From NCBI RefSeq assembly GCF_023371205.1, contig NZ_JAMCCO010000002.1, forward strand, positions 62,001 to 126,000: 64,000 nucleotides of DNA, in the 5' to 3' direction. Position 1 is the first letter of the stretch, and each line of letters begins with the position of its first letter. A program made the translations under genes and the position numbers. The DNA is from Parvivirga hydrogeniphila. Its GTDB lineage: Bacteria > Actinomycetota > Coriobacteriia > Anaerosomatales > Anaerosomataceae. Shown piece after piece: positions 33,602-42,467 of this stretch. The notes beneath the pieces were generated by a model. That model searched no databases, was not told where the DNA came from, and was given only the letters and a program-made list of their open reading frames with translations.

Positions 33602-34767
33602 GGTACCACCTCCTTCGACTTCGCCTTCGCGCGCTGGAACTCCTCGTAGGTCGCGCAGAAGGTGTGCGAACCGTCCTTTCCGGTGAGGACGTAGTACAGG
33701 TACGGAGTGTCGGCAGGCTGCGCCGCCGCCTTGAGCGAGGCAAGTCCCGGGTTCGATATGGGCCCCACCGGAAGCCCAGGGTAGAGGTAGGTGTTGTAGG
33801 GGCTGTCGATCTTCAGGTGCTTGTTGAGCAGCCGGGGACGGTTCCCGGGCAGGATGTACTCGATGGTAGCGTCGATCTCGAGCTTCATGCCCTTCCGCAG
33901 GCGGTTGTAGATCACCGACGAGACGAGCGGCCGCTCCGTGTCCAACCGCGCCTCACGCTCGATTATCGAAGCGATGATGACGACGTCGTGCAGCGTGAGG
34001 TTCTTGCTCGCCGCGTAGCTCAGGTCGACCTGGGCGATCTCCTTGTCGAACTGGTCGAGCATGGCGCGCACCACGTCGTCCGCCGTCATCTGTTCCCTGA
34101 TACGGTAGGTCTTCGGGAAGAGATACCCCTCGAGGGAGCCGGTCTTGACGTCGTGGAGGTAGGGCCTGTCCGCCGCGTACTTCGCCGCACCGTGCTTCGC
34201 GAGCACGAGGAACTCGTCTGCCGGTATCCCGGCCTTCTCCTCGAGACGCGCGGCGATCTGATCGATGGTGAAGCCTTCGGGAATCGTGACGTCCACGTAC
34301 GCGACCGGCGGGCCTGCGAGCAGCTTCTTCACGAGATCGTCGTACGGCATGCGCGTCGCGAGGTCGTACGTGCCTGGCTTGAACGCGCCGTCGACGCCGT
34401 CGAGCCGGGCCCGCAGCCGGAACATCTGCGCGTTCTCGACCACACCGGCCTCGGCGAGGATGCGCGCGATGTCCGCCGTGCCGGAGCCTTCCGGCACCGT
34501 GACTGTGACCGGCCTTCCGGCCTCGACCCGCACGTCGGGCTTGAGGAGCAGCGTGTAGGCAGCGAACGTCGGGACGCCGAGCGCGATGACGAGACCGGCG
34601 AGCACGACGAGCGCGAGCAGCGTCTTGCGGCGGCGCGCTCGCTCCTCCGGGCGCATGCGGCCGACGGGCGGCCGGTCGCCAGCCGCGATCTGCCGCTCCT
34701 CGCGCGGCACACGGCGACGCGCCGGTCGTGGCACGCGCCTGTCGTCCCGTGCCCGCTCACGACCCAT
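33598..34767 (-). CDS. mltG: Endolytic transglycosylase MltG
   Basis: Membrane-anchored lytic transglycosylase that cuts nascent glycan strands and releases polymerising peptidoglycan. An N-terminal basic cytoplasmic tail (1-47) precedes a membrane helix (about 49-74), a LysM-like region, then the YceG domain with LEGYLFP at 212-218 and the catalytic Glu in SIIERE (E270). The C-terminal YNTYLYPGLPVGPISNPG is diagnostic. 389 residues. Overlaps ruvX by 11 bases. Confidence 0.95.
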   Translation of the reverse strand: MGRERARDDRRVPRPARRRVPREERQIAAGDRPPVGRMRPEERARRRKTLLALVVLAGLVIALGVPTFAAYTLLLKPDVRVEAGRPVTVTVPEGSGTADIARILAEAGVVENAQMFRLRARLDGVDGAFKPGTYDLATRMPYDDLVKKLLAGPPVAYVDVTIPEGFTIDQIAARLEEKAGIPADEFLVLAKHGAAKYAADRPYLHDVKTGSLEGYLFPKTYRIREQMTADDVVRAMLDQFDKEIAQVDLSYAASKNLTLHDVVIIASIIEREARLDTERPLVSSVIYNRLRKGMKLEIDATIEYILPGNRPRLLNKHLKIDSPYNTYLYPGLPVGPISNPGLASLKAAAQPADTPYLYYVLTGKDGSHTFCATYEEFQRAKAKSKEVVP

Positions 34768-35188
34768 CGGATCGCCTCGCCTTCCGCCGATCCAGGTATG
34801 CTTGCAGCATGATCGCGGCGGCCGCCGCGTCGAGGCGTCCGCGCTGGGAGCGCCCCCTCACGCCGCCCGAGCGCATGGCGGAGCTCGCCGCTACCGTCGT
34901 GAGCCGCTCGTCGAAGTACTCCACGGGAAGCCCGAGAACCTCTTTCAGCGCCTCGCCTGCCACCCGGGCGCTTCTCGCCTGCGGACCTTCCTCGCCTGCC
35001 ATCGTGACGGGCAAGCCGACCACGAGAAGCTCGACGCCTTCTTCCTCCACGATCGCCTTCAGTTCGCGCGGGTCGCGAAGCAGCTGCTTGGCGTCGAGCA
35101 CGCACCGTGGCGTGGCGACCGTGCCGCTCGGGTCAGAGATGGCGACACCGACCCGGACGCTCCCGATGTCGAGTCCGAGCACGCGCAC
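34757..35188 (-). CDS. ruvX: Putative Holliday junction resolvase / pre-16S rRNA nuclease (YqgF)
   Basis: RNase H-like fold nuclease implicated in 16S rRNA 5'-end maturation. The metal-binding motifs are visible: LGLDIGSVRVGVAISD near the N-terminus, GLPVTMAGEEG in the middle, DERLTT, and a C-terminal DAAAAAIML. 143 residues, normal size. The start is GTG, 3 bases after the alaS stop. The alaS-ruvX-mltG order is common in Gram-positive bacteria. Confidence 0.92.
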   Translation of the reverse strand: MRVLGLDIGSVRVGVAISDPSGTVATPRCVLDAKQLLRDPRELKAIVEEEGVELLVVGLPVTMAGEEGPQARSARVAGEALKEVLGLPVEYFDERLTTVAASSAMRSGGVRGRSQRGRLDAAAAAIMLQAYLDRRKARRSDGS

Positions 35189-35191
35189 CGC

Positions 35192-37801
35192 TCATCCGGT
35201 CCCGAGGGCGGCGCGCACCCGAGCGAGCGCGTCGTCGACCGCGCCCGGATCCTTGCCGCCCGCCTGCGCGAACGCGGGCTTCCCGCCGCCGCCTCCGCCG
35301 ACGATCCGGGCCGCCTCGCGCACGAGCGCGCCGGCGTCGAAGCCCTTCGCGACCGCCTCGTCCGTTCCAGCGGCGACCAGCAGCACCGCCCCCTCGTTCA
35401 CGCTCGCGAGGAACACGGCGCCGGAAGCCGCGCGGAGCTCGTCGGCGAGCGCTCGCAGCGCCTGCGCATCGAGGCCATCGACGCGTCCGATCCGCACGGT
35501 GTACCCCGCAGCGGCGACCGCTTCGGGAACGGCAGCGGCGTCCACAGAGCGCGTCGCGGCGGCCTTCGCGCGCGCCTCTGCCTGCTTCACCCGCTCGAGC
35601 AGCGCTTCGACCTTGCCGGGCAGCTCGGCTGTCCGGGCCTTGAGCGTCCGCTCGAGCTCTGCGAGCACCGCTTCTTCGCGGTACACGAACTCGAGCGCGT
35701 CGAACGACGTCACCGCCTCGATGCGGCGCAGGTTCGCGCCGATGCTGCCTTCCGAGACGATCTTCAAGAACCCGATCTCGCTCGTTCGGCCGACGTGCGT
35801 GCCACCGCACAGCTCCTTGCTGAAGTTGCCGACCTCGAGCACGCGCACGATCTCGCCGTACTTCTCCCCGAACAGCGCGGTCACGCCCATCTCGCGCGCG
35901 GTGGCAAGCGAGGTCTCGTAGTTGCGCACCGGATGGTTCTCCATGATCTTGGCGTTCACCAGCCGCTCGATCTTCTGGAGCGCCTCCGCGCCGGGCGCCT
36001 CGAAGTGCGTGAAGTCGAAGCGGAGCCGGTCCGGCGCCACGAGCGAACCGGACTGCCGCACGTGCTCGCCGAGCACCGTGCGGAGCGCCCAGTGCAGGAT
36101 GTGGGTCGCCGTGTGGTTGCGCCGGATGCGCTCCCGGCGCGCCACGTCGATGGCAGCGTGCACGCTGTCTCCTACAGAAAGCGTGCCGCTCTCGAGCACG
36201 CCGACATGCGAGATCACACCGGGCGCCGGAACTTTGGCGTCATTGACGACGAAGCGCGCGCGTTCGGATGCGATGATGCCCGTATCGCCGACCTGGCCGC
36301 CCTGCTCGCCGTAGAACGGCGTTGCGGCGAGCACCACTTCGGCCTCCGTGCCGGCCTCGATCGTCTCGACCTGCTCGCCGCCGACGACGATGCCTGCCAC
36401 GACCGTGTCGCACTCGTCTTTCGCGTATCCGACGAACTCGACGCCGCCGAGCCGCTTCCCGATCTCTGCGAAGGCCGCGCTGATGCCGCTCCACGACTCG
36501 TCCTGGACGGCCGCGCGCGCCCGCTCGCGCTGCTCGTGCATGTGCCGCTCGAACGCCTCGTGGTCGACGGACAGGCCGGACTCCCCGGCGATCTCGGAGG
36601 TGAGCTCGAACGGGAACCCGTAGGTGTCGTGCAGCATGAACGCGAACCCGCCGTCGAGCGTCGAGGCGCCGCTTGTCTTCGTGCGCTCGATCTCGCTGGT
36701 CAGGAGTGCAAGCCCTTGCTTGAGCGTCGCCCCGAATCGCTCCTCCTCGCTCAGCACGATGCGCTTCACCAAGCCGTGGTGCTCCACGATCTCGGGATAG
36801 GCGTCCCCCATCCGCGCCACGACCTCGTCGACGAGCTCGCCCAGGAACGGCCGCTCGACCCCGAGCAGCCGCCCGTGTCGGACCGCTCGGCGAAGCAAGC
36901 GCCTCAGCACGTAGCCGCGGCTTTCGTTGGACGGGAGCACGCCGTCGGCGATGAGGAACGTCACCGCGCGCGCGTGGTCGGTCAGGATGCGGAGCGAGGT
37001 GTCGGTCTTCGCCGAGCGGCCGTACTCGACGCCGGAGATGCGCTCCGCCACGGCGAGGATGCCGCGCAGGATGTCGGTCTCGAAGTTGGAGTGCACGCCT
37101 TGCATGATCGCAGCGACGCGCTCGAGGCCCATGCCGGTATCGATGTTCTTCTTCGGCAACGGCACGAGCGTGCCGTCTTCTTGCCTGTCGTACTGCATGA
37201 AGACGAGGTTCCAGTACTCCAAGAACCGGTCGCAGTCGCATCCCGGGGCGCAGTCCGGCGAGCCGCATCCCACCTCGGGTCCCTGGTCGTAGTACAGCTC
37301 CGAGCACGGACCGCACGGACCGGTGGGGCCGGCGCTCCAGAAGTTGTCCTTCGCGCCCATGCGCACGATCCGCTCGGCAGGCACGCCGACCTCGTCGCGC
37401 CAGACCGCCTCGGCCTCGTCATCGTCCTCGTAGATGGAGAACCACAGCCGGTCGGGATCGAGGCCGAGCACCTGCGTCGAGTACTCGTACGCCCAAGCGC
37501 ACGCCTCGCTCTTGAAGTAGTCGCCGAAGCTGAAGTTGCCCAGCATCTCGAAGAAGCTGTGGTGGCGGCCGGTGGTGCCGATGATGTCGATGTCGGTCGT
37601 GCGCGCGCACTTCTGGCAGGTGGTCGCGCGCGTGTACCCGGGATCCACGAGCCCTAAGAACACGGGCTTGAACTGCACCATCCCTGCCGAGGTGAGCAGA
37701 AGCGACGGGTCATCCGGCACAAGCGATGAGGACGGCACCCTCGTGCAGCCCTTGCCCTCGAAGAACTGAAGGAAGCTTTCGCGGATCTCTGCAGACTTCA
37801 C
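35192..37801 (-). CDS. alaS: Alanyl-tRNA synthetase
   Basis: Class II synthetase that charges tRNA-Ala and edits Ser/Gly mischarging. 869 residues, full length. The catalytic core begins ESFLQFFEGKGCTRVPSSSL. The editing domain has HTATHILHWALR and the zinc ligands in CGGTHVGRTSEIG. A C-Ala domain ends the chain. It also has GCDCDRF and similar cysteines in the core, as in many actinobacterial and Gram-positive forms. The start is GTG with GAGGAG about 6 bases upstream, immediately after the AI-2E permease stop. Confidence 0.97.
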   Translation of the reverse strand: MKSAEIRESFLQFFEGKGCTRVPSSSLVPDDPSLLLTSAGMVQFKPVFLGLVDPGYTRATTCQKCARTTDIDIIGTTGRHHSFFEMLGNFSFGDYFKSEACAWAYEYSTQVLGLDPDRLWFSIYEDDDEAEAVWRDEVGVPAERIVRMGAKDNFWSAGPTGPCGPCSELYYDQGPEVGCGSPDCAPGCDCDRFLEYWNLVFMQYDRQEDGTLVPLPKKNIDTGMGLERVAAIMQGVHSNFETDILRGILAVAERISGVEYGRSAKTDTSLRILTDHARAVTFLIADGVLPSNESRGYVLRRLLRRAVRHGRLLGVERPFLGELVDEVVARMGDAYPEIVEHHGLVKRIVLSEEERFGATLKQGLALLTSEIERTKTSGASTLDGGFAFMLHDTYGFPFELTSEIAGESGLSVDHEAFERHMHEQRERARAAVQDESWSGISAAFAEIGKRLGGVEFVGYAKDECDTVVAGIVVGGEQVETIEAGTEAEVVLAATPFYGEQGGQVGDTGIIASERARFVVNDAKVPAPGVISHVGVLESGTLSVGDSVHAAIDVARRERIRRNHTATHILHWALRTVLGEHVRQSGSLVAPDRLRFDFTHFEAPGAEALQKIERLVNAKIMENHPVRNYETSLATAREMGVTALFGEKYGEIVRVLEVGNFSKELCGGTHVGRTSEIGFLKIVSEGSIGANLRRIEAVTSFDALEFVYREEAVLAELERTLKARTAELPGKVEALLERVKQAEARAKAAATRSVDAAAVPEAVAAAGYTVRIGRVDGLDAQALRALADELRAASGAVFLASVNEGAVLLVAAGTDEAVAKGFDAGALVREAARIVGGGGGGKPAFAQAGGKDPGAVDDALARVRAALGTG

Positions 37802-38965
37802 CTAGCGCTCCTCGTCCGTCATCGCACTGCGGTCATCGGTCTCGCACGGCACCGCGCTCCGGAACAGCGCGCCGTTCTCCGTCGCAAGGCTCGAGTCGGT
37901 CCACTTCTCGAAGTAGTAGACGAACAGCCCTTTGGCGATCGCGGCCACCGGGATCGCGAGCACCATGCCCACGATGCCCGCGAGCGCCGCGCCAGTGAGC
38001 AGCGAGAATATCACGAGCACAGGATGCAGGTCGACCTGCTCGGACATCACACGAGGCGTGATGAACATGTCGGTGATCTGCTGGGCGCCGATGACCACCA
38101 GCACCGCCCACAGCGCGAGCCACGGGCTGACGAACGCCGCGGCGATCGCCGAGATGACTTCGGCGACAAGCGGTCCGAACCACGGAACGATGTTGAGAGC
38201 GCCCGCGAGCAGCCCGAGCACGAGCGCGTAGGGAACGCCGAGCACCGTGAACCCGATGGTGACGATGACGGCGGTGGTGGCCGACACGATGGCCTGGCCG
38301 CGCAGGTACCCGCTCAGCACCGTCGACACCTTGCCGATCACGATGGACGCCTCGTCGCGACGCTTCGGTCCAGCGAGCGCCACGAACTCGCGCTTGATGA
38401 CCTCCATGTCTTTGAGCAGCCAGAACGCCACCACGAGCGCAAGGAAGACGTTCAGAAGGAAGCTCACCGCACCGCCGCCGACCGAGAACAGCGTCTTGGC
38501 GAGGTTCGCCGACCAGGACGCGAGCTGCTCCGCGAGCCCGTCACGGATGCCCACCAGCGCGTCGTCAAGCCATGACGGCCACGCGACGGCGCTGTACTGC
38601 CGCTGCACCTGCCCCCACAGGTCGAGAACGCGGTCGTAGTAGCCAGGGAACGCGCCGAGGAACTGCCGGACCTGGTCGACGAGCGGCGGCACGATGAAGA
38701 GCCCCAGGACCGCGAGCGCGGCCAGGATGGCGAGGTAGCAGACCGCGACGGCGGCGCCGCGTTTCAGCCTGCGCCGCTCCAGCGCGGCCACAGGCGTCCG
38801 CAGCAGGAAGACGATCACGAGCGCGAGCCCGAACGGCACGAGGGCCGGGGAGATCCGGACGAGCGCGAACACAGAAGCGGCAGCAAGGATGAGCACCCCC
38901 ACGAGCGCCCACGACACCGTGAGCACGCGACGCCAGCGCTCGAGCGACTCCGACCGGTCCGGCAT
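37802..38965 (-). CDS. AI-2E family transporter
   Basis: Polytopic membrane protein of the AI-2E/PerM family. The 387 residues have about eight hydrophobic segments and the family motifs LKRGAAVAVCYLAIL, PPLVDQVRQFLGAFPGYYD, LNIVPWFGPLVAEV and LHPVLVIFSLLTGAALAGI. Some relatives export autoinducer-2, others are Na+/H+ antiporters; the substrate is not predictable here. I prefer the ATG at 38963-38965 (GGGGG about 9 bases upstream) to the GTG two codons earlier. Confidence 0.88.
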   Translation of the reverse strand: MPDRSESLERWRRVLTVSWALVGVLILAAASVFALVRISPALVPFGLALVIVFLLRTPVAALERRRLKRGAAVAVCYLAILAALAVLGLFIVPPLVDQVRQFLGAFPGYYDRVLDLWGQVQRQYSAVAWPSWLDDALVGIRDGLAEQLASWSANLAKTLFSVGGGAVSFLLNVFLALVVAFWLLKDMEVIKREFVALAGPKRRDEASIVIGKVSTVLSGYLRGQAIVSATTAVIVTIGFTVLGVPYALVLGLLAGALNIVPWFGPLVAEVISAIAAAFVSPWLALWAVLVVIGAQQITDMFITPRVMSEQVDLHPVLVIFSLLTGAALAGIVGMVLAIPVAAIAKGLFVYYFEKWTDSSLATENGALFRSAVPCETDDRSAMTDEER

Positions 38966-38967
38966 CC

Positions 38968-39762
38968 TCACACCCCCTCGGGGACGAGCGCGTCCCGCAA
39001 GACCTTGAGCGTCTTGCGCAACATCCGCGAGACCTGCATCTGCGAGACGCCCAATCTCGCTGCGATCTCGGTCTGTGTGAGCCCCTCGAAGAACCGCAGG
39101 TACAAGACGTGCTGCTCGAGAGGCGTGAGCTGTTTGAGCCCCTCGGCGAGCACGGCCCTGTCTTCGACGACGTCGATGAGGTGGTCGTTCTTGCCGATGT
39201 ACTCCAGGATCGAGAAGGTCGAGTCCTGGTTCTCGCTGTTCCTGTCCCCTTCGAGCGACACGAAGTTGTACGCTTCGCTCGATTCGAGCGCCTCGAGCAC
39301 CTCTTCTGCCGTCGCCCCGACACGTTCGCCGATCTCCTCGATCGTCGGAGCGCGCTGGAGCTCTTGCGTGAGCGCGTCGAGCGACTGGTTCACCTTGAAC
39401 GACAGCTCCTGCAGACGCCGCGGCACCTTCACCGCCCAGCCCTTGTCACGGAAGTGCCGCTTGATCTCCCCGACGATCGTGGGCGTCGCGTACGTCGTGA
39501 ACTCCACGTCGCGGTCGATGTCGAACCGGTCGATGGCTTTGATGAGCCCGATCGTGCCGACTTGGATGAGGTCGTCGAGCGGCTCGCCGCGGTTCCGGAA
39601 CCTGCTCGCGAGGTAGCGCACGAGGTTCAGGTACATCGAGACGAGCTCGTCCCTGGCCGCCTCGTCGCCGTGCTCACGGTAGCGGCGGAACAGCTCGCGG
39701 GTCCGCGCCTTGTCCCACACGAGACGCCGCACGGGTTTCTTCGAGGAGCCGGACACGATCAC
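38968..39762 (-). CDS. RNA polymerase sigma factor, SigB/SigF/SigG family
   Basis: An alternative sigma factor of 264 residues. Region 2 covers PLDDLIQVGTIGLIKAIDRF and DVEFTTYATPTIVGEIKRHF, region 3 has PRRLQELSFKVNQSLDALTQ, and region 4 has the helix-turn-helix GLTQTEIAARLGVSQMQVSR. The frame continues upstream through the anti-sigma gene, but the GTG at 39760-39762 overlaps that gene's stop as GTGA and fits the family N-terminus. It is encoded directly after an RsbW-like protein, the usual arrangement for stress sigma factors; no RsbV-like antagonist is present. Confidence 0.92.
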   Translation of the reverse strand: MIVSGSSKKPVRRLVWDKARTRELFRRYREHGDEAARDELVSMYLNLVRYLASRFRNRGEPLDDLIQVGTIGLIKAIDRFDIDRDVEFTTYATPTIVGEIKRHFRDKGWAVKVPRRLQELSFKVNQSLDALTQELQRAPTIEEIGERVGATAEEVLEALESSEAYNFVSLEGDRNSENQDSTFSILEYIGKNDHLIDVVEDRAVLAEGLKQLTPLEQHVLYLRFFEGLTQTEIAARLGVSQMQVSRMLRKTLKVLRDALVPEGV

Positions 39763-40154
39763 TCCTCGTCGTCCGACGCGCGCTTGACGATGCGAAGCCG
39801 GGCGCCATCGTCGCCGGGCTCCACGACGAACGTGTCGCACACGGCTTCGAGGATGAACGACGCGTAGCGTCCGGGCGCGTCCTGGAGCGGATCTTCCGAC
39901 TCGCCCACGGAGGCGATGGGGCCGACGCACATCGTCAGCTCCTCGTCTGTGAGCTCGAACTGGAAGACGACCGTGCCGGTCTCAGACGTCCTGCTGCACG
40001 CGTACACGAACGCTTCGTCGGCCGCCATGCGCACGTCTTCGATGCGGTCGTACGGCATCCCAAGCCGCACCGCGAGCTCTGAGGCCGTCATGCGGACCGT
40101 GCGCGCGTACTCGCCGCGCGCGGGCACGGTGAGCGTGACCTGTTCTGGTGCCAT
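39759..40154 (-). CDS. RsbW-like anti-sigma factor (degenerate ATP-binding box)
   Basis: A 131-residue histidine-kinase-fold (HATPase_c_2) protein similar to RsbW/SpoIIAB. The N-box region reads RMAADEAFVYACSR (42-55): the Glu is kept, but the Asn and His expected in EAxxNAVxH are Tyr and Arg. This suggests weak or lost kinase activity with sigma binding retained. The C-terminal core GRYASFILEAVCDTFVVEPG is conserved. The start is an ATG with GGAGGAAG upstream; a long upstream extension in the same frame is not supported. It overlaps the sigma gene by 4 bases. Confidence 0.82.
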   Translation of the reverse strand: MAPEQVTLTVPARGEYARTVRMTASELAVRLGMPYDRIEDVRMAADEAFVYACSRTSETGTVVFQFELTDEELTMCVGPIASVGESEDPLQDAPGRYASFILEAVCDTFVVEPGDDGARLRIVKRASDDEE

Positions 40155-40177
40155 GCTTCCTCCGTTCTTGGAGCGGC

Positions 40178-40510
40178 TCACGACCGCCGTGCACGAGAGA
40201 TGGCGCGCGCGATCCTGCCGCCGAGCGAGCTCAACGCCTCCACGGGCGACTTGATGACGTCTGTGGCTGTCGACACGGTGTCCGACACGTTCTCCACGTC
40301 GCTCACGATCCCGTCGATCCGCAAGAGCTCGACGTTCGCCGCGTCTACGGCCACGTCGATCTTCTCCAGAAGCGGCGGGAGCGTCTGCTCGAGGTGCGCC
40401 ACGACCCGCTCGGTCCGGTGGGCGAGCCGCACCACTTCGACCGCCGCATAGATCGCGACGCCGAGTGCGACGATGCCCAGGACTGCAAGGACGATCGACA
40501 ACGGTGCCAT
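40178..40510 (-). CDS. DUF948 domain membrane protein
   Basis: A 110-residue protein with one N-terminal membrane helix (about 5-25, SIVLAVLGIVALGVAIYAAV) followed by a long amphipathic helix (THRTE-like stretch, LEQTLPPLLEKIDVAVDAAN and VENVSDTVSTATDVI), the DUF948 pattern found in Gram-positive general stress proteins. It precedes the RsbW/sigma pair by 23 bases, fitting a stress-related operon. The molecular function is unknown. Confidence 0.8.
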   Translation of the reverse strand: MAPLSIVLAVLGIVALGVAIYAAVEVVRLAHRTERVVAHLEQTLPPLLEKIDVAVDAANVELLRIDGIVSDVENVSDTVSTATDVIKSPVEALSSLGGRIARAISRARRS

Positions 40511-40574
40511 CTGCTCTCACGCGCCCTTCGTGCCGACGTGCGCTGCCGTTCCAGTGTAGCAAACGGCGGGCCTT

Positions 40575-41873
40575 TCAGAGCGCGTCGTCGCCCTCGTGCG
40601 CTGGCGCTGGCGGCTCGTCCTTCGGCCGGTAGAAGCGTCTGCCAGCGAGCTCTGGCGGCAGGTAGGTCTGGGAGGCCGCTTCGGCGGGGCGGTCGTGCGG
40701 ATAGACGTACTCCGGGTAGGTCTCGGCGCCGGGACGATGCCGGTCGCGCAGGTGCTCTGGCACGGCGGTCGCCGGCCCCGCTTCGACCTCGGCCATCGCT
40801 TCGTCGATCGCCCGGTAGCACGCGTTGGACTTCGGCGCGAGCGCCAGGTAGATTGCGGCGTGCGCGAGGTTGATGCGGCACTCTGGAAGCCCCACGAACT
40901 CGGCGGCCTTCACCGCAGCGTGCGCCACCGAGAGCGCCTGCGGATCGGCCATCCCGACGTCTTCGGACGCGAAGATGAGCATGCGCCTCGCGATGAACTT
41001 CGGGTCCTCGCCGCCTGCGATCATGCGCGCAAGGTAGTACACGGCAGCGTCCGGATCGCTCCCGCGCATCGACTTGATGAAGGCCGACGCGAGGTCGTAG
41101 TGCTCGTCGCCTGCCTTGTCGTAGCGCAGGTGCCGGGTCTGCGTCACCTCTGCCACGTGCTCTGCCGTGATGTGCGCGAGGCCGTCTCGGCCGCGAGGCG
41201 CGATCGACGCGGCGAGCTCGAGGGCCGTGAGCGCGGCGCGCGCGTCGCCTGATGCCGCGAGCACGATGCGGTCCTCGGCCGCCGGCTCCAGCACCACCTG
41301 GCCGCCGAGGCCGCGCTCGGCATCGCTGACGGCGCGCCGGACGATCGTCCGCACAGCGTCATCGGACAGCGCGCGCATGACGATCACGCGCGAGCGGCTG
41401 ATGAGCGGCGCTGCCACCTCGAAGAACGGGTTCTCCGTTGTGGCGCCGACGAGCACGATGAGCCGGTCTTCCACCGCGTGCAGCAGCGCGTCTTGCTGCG
41501 TCTTGTTGAAGCGGTGGATCTCGTCGATGAAGACGATCGTGCGCTTGCCGGTCATCGCGAGCCGGTTGCGCGCCTGGTCGATGAGGGCCCGGACCTCCTT
41601 GACCCCGGAGGTCACAGCGGAGATCTCCTCGAAGTGTGCCTGGCTCGCTCGTGCGATCACGCGCGCGAGCGTCGTCTTGCCGCACCCCGGCGGGCCGTAG
41701 AGGATGACGGACGTGAGCGTGTCGGTCTGGACGGCGTGCCGCACGAAGGTGCCCGGCCCGACCACCTCGTCCTGGCCAACGATCTCGTCGAGCGTCCGCG
41801 GTCGCATCCGCACCGCGAGCGGCGCCGAAGCCGCGAGCGCGTCGTCAGCACTGGTCGAGAACAGATCGTCCAT
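40575..41873 (-). CDS. rarA: Replication-associated recombination protein A (MgsA/RarA)
   Basis: AAA+ clamp-loader-like ATPase acting at stalled replication forks. Walker A GPPGCGKTT is at 60-68, Walker B IVFIDEIHRFNK at 113-124, sensor ATTENPFFEV, and the C-terminal tetramerisation domain has DPDAAVYYLARMIAGGEDP and EDVGMADPQAL. The start is the ATG of MDDLFSTSADD (432 residues); an extended frame upstream would run into the thioredoxin-like gene. The C-terminal 50 residues are Pro-rich. The vicinity of aspS and the 6S RNA mirrors Bacillus (aspS - 6S - rarA). Confidence 0.95.
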   Translation of the reverse strand: MDDLFSTSADDALAASAPLAVRMRPRTLDEIVGQDEVVGPGTFVRHAVQTDTLTSVILYGPPGCGKTTLARVIARASQAHFEEISAVTSGVKEVRALIDQARNRLAMTGKRTIVFIDEIHRFNKTQQDALLHAVEDRLIVLVGATTENPFFEVAAPLISRSRVIVMRALSDDAVRTIVRRAVSDAERGLGGQVVLEPAAEDRIVLAASGDARAALTALELAASIAPRGRDGLAHITAEHVAEVTQTRHLRYDKAGDEHYDLASAFIKSMRGSDPDAAVYYLARMIAGGEDPKFIARRMLIFASEDVGMADPQALSVAHAAVKAAEFVGLPECRINLAHAAIYLALAPKSNACYRAIDEAMAEVEAGPATAVPEHLRDRHRPGAETYPEYVYPHDRPAEAASQTYLPPELAGRRFYRPKDEPPAPAHEGDDAL

Positions 41874-41886
41874 CGCAAGCGCCGCG

Positions 41887-42441
41887 TCACTGCGTGGCGC
41901 GCAGCACCTCGCGCTCGATGACGTCACGATCCACGAAGCCGAGCCAGCGCCAGGTGATGTAGCCGTTGCGGTCCACCACGATGATGTACGGCGTCGCCTT
42001 CACCCCGAGGTCGGCGGCGAGCCCGGCCGCTTGCTTCGCTGCCTCCGTCGCCTGCCCGGAGTCGCCGCCATTGACGTCGAAGGCGACAAGGTCGATGAGC
42101 CCGCGGTAGTCGCTCAGAACGGCATCGATCTCCCCGCGCTGCTCCTTGGTCTCCGGCTCGCTGGAGTCGTAGAAGAACAGGAGCATCGGGCGGCCAGCAT
42201 CCAGCTTCGACTGCACTGTGCTCGGCAGTGCGGTTGAGAGGGTGGACGGGAAGGGCACGAGCGTGGGGGTCTCCTCCGGCGAGCGGTCGACGGTCGTCGG
42301 CTGCTGCTGCGCAGAGCGCGCGGGAGCCTGCTGCGCCGGCTGCTGTGTGTCCGTTTGCTTGGTGCCGCCTCCCCCGCCGCCGCACCCCACGAGGGTCAGC
42401 GCACACGAAGCGACGACGATTGCTGCGATGAACCTGCGCAT
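41887..42441 (-). CDS. Thioredoxin-like lipoprotein lacking CXXC
   Basis: Signal peptide with lipobox LVGC (Cys20 lipidated), then a Gly run and a Gln/Pro/Thr-rich spacer of about 50 residues. From about residue 70 a TlpA/thioredoxin fold is seen: RPMLLFFYDSSEPETKEQ, DLVAFDVNGGDSG, a cis-Pro loop GVKATPYIIVVDRNGYITWR. The position of the redox CXXC is occupied by SSEP (93-96), so dithiol chemistry is not possible there. Extracytoplasmic, membrane-tethered. The start is the ATG 6 bases after GGGAGG. 184 residues. Role unknown. Confidence 0.85.
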   Translation of the reverse strand: MRRFIAAIVVASCALTLVGCGGGGGGTKQTDTQQPAQQAPARSAQQQPTTVDRSPEETPTLVPFPSTLSTALPSTVQSKLDAGRPMLLFFYDSSEPETKEQRGEIDAVLSDYRGLIDLVAFDVNGGDSGQATEAAKQAAGLAADLGVKATPYIIVVDRNGYITWRWLGFVDRDVIEREVLRATQ

Positions 42442-42467
42442 CGACACCCTCCCGACATCGGCAAGAC

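Noticed and set aside
34586-37657. Long plus-strand open frame opposite alaS, ruvX and mltG
   Set aside because: It lies antisense to three clearly recognised genes, is Arg/His/Leu-rich with no family features, and is a typical high-GC shadow frame. The same applies to other long plus-strand frames, for example 5111-7690 and 22164-24116.
40540-40565. SigB-type promoter (GTTT...GG) before the DUF948 gene
   Set aside because: GTTT is present, but the -10 GGGWAW part reads GGCAGC. A -10 like TACACT is equally near. The evidence is too weak to annotate.
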